A DNA stretch of 11,231 nt. Origin: Sphingobacteriaceae bacterium. GTDB lineage: Bacteria > Bacteroidota > Bacteroidia > Sphingobacteriales > Sphingobacteriaceae. Both the position numbers and the translations under genes were made by a program. The DNA lies in the NCBI GenBank assembly GCA_947478315.1, contig CANJWF010000023.1, positions 1 to 11,231 of the forward strand. The letters are read 5' to 3'. Under the pieces are notes generated by a model, which saw only the letters and a program-made list of their open reading frames with translations, made no database searches and was not told where the DNA came from. Every line of letters starts with the position of its first letter. The first letter of the stretch is position 1. Below are positions 6,547 to 11,231 of this stretch, piece after piece.

Positions 6547-7122
6547 ATGAAAAATTACTGCACTTATATGTGTTTTATAAAAAACAATATCCTTATCATC
6601 TTATGTTGTGGTTTTATGTTTACAAATATTAAAAGTCAGGGACAGACTAACGTTGGTAAAACTATCGTTTGGGTTGTTCGTCATGCTGAAATGGATAGTA
6701 AAATTGTCAACAATCCGAATCCTAACTTGAGTAAAGAGGGTAAAAGACGTAGTGCCGCTTTGGCAGACTATTTCAAGATGATTCGAATTGATGGAATTTT
6801 CACAACTTCATCAACGGTAACCCAAAAAACAGCAGAACATCTTTTCGTAAAATATAAGAGTTTACCAATACTCTACGATGGTAAAGATTTGCCATCATTG
6901 GTAAATAAAATCACTAATGAGTATAAAGGTAAAACGGTTTTAGTTGTTACCAACTTAACGAATATGCTAGCATTAGTGGATGCTTTTGGGGCTGACCGAC
7001 CGATACCTAAATTGCGAGAGAATGATTATAACTTTTTATTTAAGATAAATATACTGCCTAACGACGACGTATATACCGAAATGGATCAATACGAAGCTGG
7101 ACATCATGATGGTGAGGAGTAG
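6547..7122 (+). CDS. Exported histidine-phosphatase-family protein with degenerate active site
   Basis: From ATG 6547 the protein has 191 residues and begins with a signal peptide: basic start, hydrophobic NNILIILCCGFMF (about 13-25), then small and polar residues, so it is probably periplasmic or surface-located. An in-frame ATG at 6460 would add 29 residues of unlikely sequence and bury the signal peptide. The mature part is the histidine phosphatase (phosphoglycerate-mutase-like) fold: VVRHAE (43-48, phospho-accepting His46), PNLSKEGKRRSAALADYF (59-76), IFTTSSTVTQKTAEHL (84-99) and GKTVLVVTNLTNM (128-140). In active relatives the last motif reads VVGHSN; here Thr135-Asn136 replaces Gly-His, and the Arg normally found before the QTA motif is absent. 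Arg45 and His46 remain. It may therefore be a pseudo-enzyme or have changed activity. The gene converges on gldD, with 11 bases between stops. Confidence 0.82.
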   Translation: MKNYCTYMCFIKNNILIILCCGFMFTNIKSQGQTNVGKTIVWVVRHAEMDSKIVNNPNPNLSKEGKRRSAALADYFKMIRIDGIFTTSSTVTQKTAEHLFVKYKSLPILYDGKDLPSLVNKITNEYKGKTVLVVTNLTNMLALVDAFGADRPIPKLRENDYNFLFKINILPNDDVYTEMDQYEAGHHDGEE

Positions 7123-7133
7123 ATTTTAATCTT

Positions 7134-7700
7134 TTATTTCCACTGCATAGTTTTTATCAATCTATTTACATCTTTTCGCACAAAATCTAACACTGGTTTA
7201 ATAGAATCTAAACGAGGTTTGTTCCAAAAATATAAGGAGCCTCTTAAATAATGTGTAGCATTATCTGTCAAATAAAACTGTAAGGAAGATGCTGTATTGC
7301 CTTGAATAATGTAATAAACTCCATATACCTTATTTTGGGGATAAGATAAGGTTGCTTCGTCTATAGCCTCCGCCTTAATGGTATGCTTAAATGCAAAGGT
7401 ATGTGCATCTTGAATTAAATTATTAAGCATTTTACTATTCGTAATTTTCTGGTATGTCAAATGTAGCTTGCCTTGAAATTGGGGGAAAACTACATCTTTC
7501 CAATAGGGCTGCGCTCCTTTAGAACTATCGGCAACAACCTTGGCATATACAGGATATTCAAACGAATAAGGACAATTAGCAATGTAGGTTTGGTAGGTTT
7601 TTTTAGGGAATTTTATTCTAAAATAACCCCGAGGTTTAGGCGCGTAGTGCTCTGTTTCTCCACAAGAGACCAAAAAAAACCAGCAGTATTGTATGGGCAA
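7134..7700 (-). CDS. gldD: Gliding-motility lipoprotein GldD, main reading frame (N-terminus frameshifted)
   Basis: GldD is a lipoprotein of Bacteroidota required for gliding and linked to the gliding/type IX secretion machinery. The sequence has the family pattern: lipobox LVSC (10-13 in this frame), YAPKPRGYFRIKFPKK (19-34), CPYSFEYPVYAKV (44-56), DAHTFAFKHTIKA, KVYGVYYIIQGNTASSLQFY and LRGSLYFWNKP, ending DVNRLIKTMQWK. The only start in this frame is a TTG at 7700, which would yield a leader without any positive residue. The adjacent frame upstream starts at ATG 7768-7770 and encodes basic residues followed by HTILLVF. Removing one base from the run of eight T (7672-7679) joins it to LVSC and gives a normal lipoprotein signal peptide and a 211-residue protein. 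So the gene is probably 7134-7770 with a frameshift, from sequencing error, mutation or slippage. It lies downstream of aroE on the same strand; gldE is not beside it. Confidence 0.88.
   Translation of the reverse strand: MPIQYCWFFLVSCGETEHYAPKPRGYFRIKFPKKTYQTYIANCPYSFEYPVYAKVVADSSKGAQPYWKDVVFPQFQGKLHLTYQKITNSKMLNNLIQDAHTFAFKHTIKAEAIDEATLSYPQNKVYGVYYIIQGNTASSLQFYLTDNATHYLRGSLYFWNKPRLDSIKPVLDFVRKDVNRLIKTMQWK
7672..7679 (-). other. Homopolymer T8 (coding strand) at the gldD frameshift
   Basis: Eight A on the plus strand (eight T in gldD) lie exactly between the hydrophobic core of the signal peptide and the lipobox. With eight, the leader frame continues past the lipobox as GLLWRN and misses GldD; with seven, the leader reads through to VFLVSCGE. 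The position of the break in a homopolymer is seen directly; whether it is an error, a mutation or a switch is not. Confidence 0.75.
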
Positions 7701-7770
7701 GATTTTTTCTAGTAGCTGAGTATAAGATGCTAAATCTATGTTGAATTTTTTCTCGAATATTTCTAGCCAT
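7680..7770 (-). pseudogene. gldD: Out-of-frame signal-peptide segment of gldD
   Basis: Starting at ATG 7768-7770 the frame encodes a basic N-terminal part (Arg3, Arg6, Lys8 and later Arg21-Lys22) and then AHTILLV, a lipoprotein-type hydrophobic core. It is one frame off the GldD body and reaches it only if the T8 run loses one base. An ATG at 7813-7815 (residue 19 of the longer open frame from 7869) is an alternative start; the long frame overlaps the repeats at 7810-7930 and is less likely coding there. Confidence 0.6.
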
Positions 7771-7841
7771 TAAATGTATTACTAGGCGAATTATGTGTAA
7801 TGTCTTGTTTTTCATTAGACTAAAATTTGTTTTTGAATGGA

Positions 7842-7905
7842 CTAATGGAATGCCCAAACCATTAATCATCGGTTAGTAAGCACCCTTTCATGGGCATTTC
7901 ATTAG
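7842..7905. repeat. 15-bp imperfect inverted repeat
   Basis: CTAATGGAATGCCCA (7842-7856) pairs with the complement of TGGGCATTTCATTAG (7891-7905), 14 of 15 bases, around a 34-base spacer. It overlaps the direct repeats. Possible remnant of a small palindromic mobile repeat or a large hairpin; no encoded product. Confidence 0.5.
7870..7902 (+). repeat. Dispersed repeat, copy A
   Basis: Runs from CGGTTAGT to CATTTCAT and matches 8989-9021 in 26 of 33 bases without gaps. The match continues with gaps on both sides (ATGCCC upstream; AG and an A-rich stretch downstream). It lies inside the gap downstream of aroE. Confidence 0.55.
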
Positions 7906-8034
7906 CATAAAATTGTTTTTCTTAATGGGCAGAGAAATCGCCAACTTTTTATTCAGTAATAGTTTATTCTCAATGGTCTTCATCCGTACCTCGCAGATTT
8001 CATGCTCCTTTGTGCCGAACTTCTGCATAGCGGA

Positions 8035-8796
8035 TCATACCAAAGGGTTAGCATTCCAAATGTCCCAAGAACATTCTGCTTGTAAGATTAACATTTCATA
8101 TCCATTTTTTGTCAGAGCACCTTTTACTTTTCCCCTTCTCAAAAATTCGGTTTCGACAGGGTTATACACCAAATCGTATAATAAATGTTTTGGAGTTAAA
8201 AAGGTATAAGGTATATCTGAACATGTATCTATAGCTGGAAAGGTTCCCAATGGGGTAGTATTAATGATAATCGAATGTTGCTCTATGATTTGTTGAGTCA
8301 ATTCTTGATATTCATACTGCTCAGACCCTATTTTATGACGTGTGACTACCTTAAATGGTATATTTAATTGCGACAAGGCATGTTTAACTGCTTTTGCTGC
8401 TCCTCCATCTCCTAATATTAACGCTTGTTGATGATTAGATTTTAATAATGGTGTTAAGGAATTACGAAATCCATCTACATCGGTATTGTAACCTTTAAGT
8501 ATAAACTGCTTAGGATGTAATGAATGACGCTGAATGGACACGCAATTAACTGCTCCTACAGCCTGTGCTTGAAAATCTAGTTCGTGCAGATGAGGTAATA
8601 TTTGAACTTTGAATGGAATAGTTACATTAAATCCTTTGAGATTTGGCTGGCTTTCTATCAATGTATTTAGCTGTTGAATATTTTGAAGAGGTACTGCTTT
8701 GTAGACTAAATTTTGTTGAATATCCTTAAACTTTGTGGTGAAATATTTTTCCGAGAAAGAATGTGTTAAAGGGTTGCCTATGAGTGCGTAGTCCAT
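8035..8796 (-). CDS. aroE: Shikimate dehydrogenase
   Basis: AroE reduces 3-dehydroshikimate to shikimate with NADPH, the fourth step of the chorismate pathway, in the cytoplasm. The family motifs are all visible: IGNPLTHSFSEKYF (6-19, substrate-binding serines), GFNVTIPFK (55-63, catalytic Lys63), AVGAVNCV (79-86), GYNTDVDGF (102-110, catalytic Asp106), the nucleotide-binding LGDGGAAKAV (128-137), NTTPLG (179-184), LLYDLVYNP (205-213) and NGYEMLILQA (231-240). At 253 residues it is slightly shorter than the roughly 270-residue E. coli enzyme, as is common in Bacteroidota. It starts at ATG 8796 with no clear TAnnTTTG box upstream and lies between comA (216-base gap) and gldD on the same strand. 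Expected to be active. Confidence 0.96.
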   Translation of the reverse strand: MDYALIGNPLTHSFSEKYFTTKFKDIQQNLVYKAVPLQNIQQLNTLIESQPNLKGFNVTIPFKVQILPHLHELDFQAQAVGAVNCVSIQRHSLHPKQFILKGYNTDVDGFRNSLTPLLKSNHQQALILGDGGAAKAVKHALSQLNIPFKVVTRHKIGSEQYEYQELTQQIIEQHSIIINTTPLGTFPAIDTCSDIPYTFLTPKHLLYDLVYNPVETEFLRRGKVKGALTKNGYEMLILQAECSWDIWNANPLV

Positions 8797-8988
8797 GTTA
8801 AGCGTGAATTGATAAAATTGATTTTCTGATAAGTAAGCTATCTATTCATGTTGAGGTACAGACAATCCTTCTTAGATATAGCATATATATTCGTTTGTGT
8901 TATTGTTCTTCAAGGGTAGTCATCTTCGCAAGTTCTTAAGGTCTAATGGGCTACGAAGCGCTGATTATGCCCCACCATATTTCATTAA

Positions 8989-9021
8989 CGGTTAGTGACA
9001 ACTCGTTCGTGGTCATTTCAT
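8989..9021 (+). repeat. Dispersed repeat, copy B, overlapping the end of comA
   Basis: Matches 7870-7902 in 26 of 33 bases. Its right end covers the comA stop codon (TGA on the minus strand, 9015-9013) and the two preceding codons. The rest is in the gap towards aroE. Either the element carries or abuts this stop, or copy A descends from a duplicated comA tail. Confidence 0.55.
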
Positions 9022-9777
9022 AGTTAAAAAATGAGAAAAAGTATCGCCTCGCAAACCTAACCTAATTGTTTCTAAGGGAATAACCTCTGAAGGGGCGATA
9101 TTTCCTAAGTTAACATTGGTTCCTAGCAATTTAATAAACCATACTTGTTGTGCTTTTTGTGGTGCTTCCCAAATAATTTGTTCTTCTGGAATTTGCGTTA
9201 AAATTTCTTCTACTAAACCTTCTCTTACTTCTCCAGTACCTCTATAAATACCTACATTGCCCCCTTCTCGTGCTTCAGCTATTAATTTCCATGAACCAGC
9301 TTGGGTTTCTGCTTTCATCAATTCTATCCACTTATAGGGCGGAATAATTTTTTCAGCATCTTTTGAACCTATTTCAGATATAACAGTTACTTGTTGTGAT
9401 AATTGCCTAATATAATCGCATTTTTCTTCATGAGGGATAAATATTGAGCCATCTGAAATTTCAGCAAACTCCATATTGTATTTATCCAAAATGCGACGAT
9501 AATCATCAAACTGACCTCTGATTATAAAAGCTTCAAACAACGTTCCTCCAAAATAAACTGGAATATTAGCGGCTTTATAAACAGCAAGTTTAGCTTCTAA
9601 ATTGGGAGTTACGTAAGAGGTTCCCCAACCTAATTTAACTAAATCAGTATGTTCTGATGCAACTTCTAAAAAATCTTCTGCTTGTCGAACACTTAACCCT
9701 TTATCCATCACCATTGTTAAACCCTTTTGACGTGGTTTTTGCGTTCGAGAGGGAATATCTTTTAAAATATAGTTCAT
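9013..9777 (-). CDS. comA: Phosphosulfolactate synthase (ComA family)
   Basis: ComA joins sulfite to phosphoenolpyruvate to give (2R)-phospho-3-sulfolactate, the first step of one coenzyme M route. The 254-residue protein shows the family's TIM-barrel motifs: KPRQKGLTMVMDKGL (14-28), VKLGWGTSYV (47-56), FGGTLFE (76-82), EISDG (106-110), ISEIGSKD (133-140), EAREGGNVGIYRG (168-180) and LGLRGDTF (240-247). The length is normal for the family. No other coenzyme M gene is present, and Bacteroidota are not methanogens. A role in sulfolactate or sulfonolipid supply is an inference; in other non-archaea (for example plant HSA32) family members have unrelated or unknown roles. It has ATG 9777 as start, no Shine-Dalgarno and no clear promoter box; it may be transcribed with the TPR gene, 279 bases upstream, or alone. 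The comA symbol denotes phosphosulfolactate synthase, not the competence gene. Confidence 0.93.
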   Translation of the reverse strand: MNYILKDIPSRTQKPRQKGLTMVMDKGLSVRQAEDFLEVASEHTDLVKLGWGTSYVTPNLEAKLAVYKAANIPVYFGGTLFEAFIIRGQFDDYRRILDKYNMEFAEISDGSIFIPHEEKCDYIRQLSQQVTVISEIGSKDAEKIIPPYKWIELMKAETQAGSWKLIAEAREGGNVGIYRGTGEVREGLVEEILTQIPEEQIIWEAPQKAQQVWFIKLLGTNVNLGNIAPSEVIPLETIRLGLRGDTFSHFLTMK

Positions 9778-10056
9778 GAGAGCGTAATTTGATAGTTAAC
9801 TAATTTTTCTTACTGCCTAAATTTTTTAGTAAGTAAGATATATGTAATGATAATTGATTTAGACAGCGTAATTCTTGTTATAGTATACAGTGTGTATGAA
9901 GTATTAAAAAATTTGTTTTCAATGAGCTAAATAAACAAGTTATTGGAACTACAAAAATGACCTATCATACACTTGGAGATACTATTGAATTAATTGAGTA
10001 GATAAATTCATATACATTTTATCAAAAGAGGCTATATTCTAACTTATATATAACAT
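9778..10056. other. Intergenic region between the TPR gene and comA
   Basis: Very A+T-rich, 279 bases. I see no gene. A possible imperfect hairpin at 9809-9833 (CTTACT paired with AGTAAG, with CTAAA/TTTAG inside) lies 32 bases upstream of comA. A 14-codon open frame at 9958-10002 (plus strand) has no supporting context. No strong Bacteroidota promoter box is seen for comA, and no clear terminator for the TPR gene. Confidence 0.4.
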
Positions 10057-11231
10057 TTATTCTGTTATATTTTTGTTAACTACCTCCATCACGAGTGGAT
10101 TTTGTTGTAATTCTGGTGAGATTTCAAACAAAATTGGCAGTTGTTTAACATCTAATTTTAAAGCCATTTGCAAATTGGTAAGTGCATCATCGATACTGCC
10201 ATTAATGAATAAATAAGCTGCCAAACGATAATATAATTCAGCATTGTCTGCACTCAGCTGAATAGCCGTTTCCATATTTTTAATGGCTTCGTCGATTCGA
10301 TTGGTTTCTGCATATATCGCACATAAGTTTGACCATGCTTCACTATCAAATAAGTTATATTCTATGGTTTTCAAAAATGCTTTTTCGGCTACTTCTAAAT
10401 TACCCAAATTTAATGCAGTTTCTCCGACAGAAAACCAATAATCTGGATTATCTGGCTGCAATTCTATTGCTTTTTGAAGAAAATGCATTCCCTCAAAGTA
10501 ACGTTCTTCATTATATAGGGTTAAGCCTATACCATACCAAGCCTCTGACATTTGAGCATCTAATTTGACTGCTTTCTTGTAAAAAGAACGAGCCTCCTCC
10601 ATCTGATTGAGATTTTCATAACACTCGCCCAAGGCACAGTATATGTCGGCACGAGGCATGCCGTATTCTAACGCTTGATGATAAATTTTTATGGCATCAT
10701 CATATCTTTCTAAATTCGATAAAGCGTCCCCTTTGTTATAATAGGCTATTGCATAATCTTCTTTAACAAGTATAGCGTAATCGTATGCATCTATCGCTTT
10801 TTCATGTAAGCCAATGAGTGTATAGGCAATTCCTAAATTATACCAAGCTACATGTGAATAGGGATTGTCGTCAGTAAAGCGAGTTAAAAAAGCAATACAA
10901 TCTTCTCTTTTGTCTAAAAAATCATAAGAATAAATAAGTCCATACAAGGCTTCTTGATTCTCATGATTAATTTTCAAACAATTTTTGTAAAATTTTAAGG
11001 CTTGAGTTATATCTCCTACTTGCTGGTAAACATGCGCCAAATGAATGAATACATCATCTTTAGCTTCTTCATCTTCTTCCATCATATCCAAGGCTATGTT
11101 ATATTGTTCTATGGCCTGTTCGTATAAACTTTGATATTCGTAAATATGTCCTCTTAATAAAGGTATTTCATAAGCTGATGGCTCTAAACTAAAGGCTTGA
11201 TTTAATGACTGATGGGCATTTTTATAATCTA
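10057..11231 (-). CDS. Tetratricopeptide-repeat protein (C-terminal part, runs off right edge)
   Basis: The frame is open from the right edge to the TAA at 10057-10059, so 390 residues are visible and the N-terminus is missing; the first in-window TTG or ATG is not the start. The sequence is about ten tandem 34-residue TPR units with the usual W/Y-x-x-G/L-Y and A-x-x-x-Y/F-x-x-A-L pattern, for example AWYNLGIAYTLIGLHEKAID, AWYGIGLTLYNEERYFEGMH and YWFSVGETALNLGNLEVAEK. The end, PILFEISPELQQNPLVMEVV, is not a repeat and caps the solenoid. TPR solenoids are scaffolds for protein-protein contacts; the partner is unknown and no catalytic domain is visible. Whether it is exported cannot be said without the N-terminus. 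A long TPR protein beside comA is, as I recall, a recurrent arrangement in Bacteroidota. Confidence 0.92.
   Translation of the reverse strand, partial: DYKNAHQSLNQAFSLEPSAYEIPLLRGHIYEYQSLYEQAIEQYNIALDMMEEDEEAKDDVFIHLAHVYQQVGDITQALKFYKNCLKINHENQEALYGLIYSYDFLDKREDCIAFLTRFTDDNPYSHVAWYNLGIAYTLIGLHEKAIDAYDYAILVKEDYAIAYYNKGDALSNLERYDDAIKIYHQALEYGMPRADIYCALGECYENLNQMEEARSFYKKAVKLDAQMSEAWYGIGLTLYNEERYFEGMHFLQKAIELQPDNPDYWFSVGETALNLGNLEVAEKAFLKTIEYNLFDSEAWSNLCAIYAETNRIDEAIKNMETAIQLSADNAELYYRLAAYLFINGSIDDALTNLQMALKLDVKQLPILFEISPELQQNPLVMEVVNKNITE

Larger units (their letters stand above)
7810..7930. repeat. Pair of direct repeats of about 33 bases, 87 bases apart
   Basis: 7810-7842 and 7897-7930 both read TTTCATTAG, two variable bases, TAAAATT, then GTTTTT, then AATGG. 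With gaps they agree in about 28 of 35 columns. They look like an old tandem duplication of an intergenic unit. Confidence 0.55.
7771..8034. other. Intergenic region between aroE and gldD, repeat-rich
   Basis: This 264-base stretch holds no gene I can support; rightward and leftward frames here do not look like protein. It contains a near-duplicate of about 33 bases, a 15-bp inverted repeat and a copy of a repeat shared with the gap after comA (each listed separately). The part at 7979-8033 is richer in G+C than its surroundings and is unexplained. No promoter matching TAnnTTTG is evident for gldD on the minus strand. Confidence 0.5.

Noticed and set aside
6444..6632. Rightward 62-codon frame before the phosphatase-like gene
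   Set aside because: Overlaps the signal-peptide-encoding start of the real gene in another frame and has no recognisable content.
7121..7139. AGATTTTAATCT followed by TTTTATTT as a terminator between the phosphatase-like gene and gldD
   Set aside because: Stem of only five A/T-rich pairs with a two-base loop; too weak to call, though the place between convergent stops is right.
7913..8209. Rightward 98-codon open frame across the aroE end
   Set aside because: More than half lies antisense to aroE, and the rest falls in repeat-rich intergenic sequence; the translation has no protein-like pattern.
9958..10002. 14-codon open frame in the TPR-comA gap
   Set aside because: Too short, with no promoter or conserved context visible.
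1..11231. CRISPR array, tRNA/rRNA, transposase or phage genes
   Set aside because: No regular spacer-repeat array, no recognisable tRNA or rRNA segments and no mobile-element proteins were found by reading either strand.

Overview
The window reads as an AT-rich (by eye roughly 35-37% G+C) chromosomal segment of a Bacteroidota (Bacteroidetes) bacterium. The indications are: a SecA with the extra N-terminal helical insertion seen in this phylum; the gliding-motility lipoprotein GldD, known only from Bacteroidota; start codons with no Shine-Dalgarno sequence; and Bacteroidota-type promoter boxes (TAnnTTTG near -7) ahead of several genes. I cannot place it at genus level. Genes face both ways and the long intergenic gaps carry degenerate repeats, so this looks like a mosaic of short transcription units and not one large operon.

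Left part (1-3771): the 5' part of secA runs leftward off the window. A 275-base divergent region with a perfect 10-bp inverted repeat and a likely leaderless promoter separates it from a conserved 459-residue cytoplasmic protein of unknown function. That gene is followed by an MBL-fold metallo-hydrolase with a complete metal-ligand set. Middle part (3765-6263): a leftward pair consisting of an AsmA-like/GT51 peptidoglycan glycosyltransferase and, downstream, a single-domain response-regulator receiver. The receiver gene meets the hydrolase gene tail to tail with a 7-base overlap and a hairpin inside the hydrolase coding end.

Right part (6547-11231): a rightward gene for an exported histidine-phosphatase-like protein that has lost key catalytic residues converges on gldD. 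Leftward then lie gldD (broken by an apparent one-base shift in a run of eight T between its signal peptide and lipobox), aroE (shikimate dehydrogenase), a ComA-type phosphosulfolactate synthase and a tetratricopeptide-repeat protein that runs off the right edge. The gaps after aroE and after comA share a 33-base repeat (26/33 identical).

Functionally the window mixes envelope biogenesis (SecA export, peptidoglycan glycosyltransferase, gliding lipoprotein) with aromatic and sulfonate metabolism. The most suggestive link is ComA with GldD: Bacteroidota make sulfonolipids, and these have been tied to gliding. I see no defence system, CRISPR array, transposase, tRNA or rRNA. The best candidates for something undescribed are the 459-residue family, the homopolymer-interrupted gldD, the degenerate exported phosphatase and the intergenic repeats.
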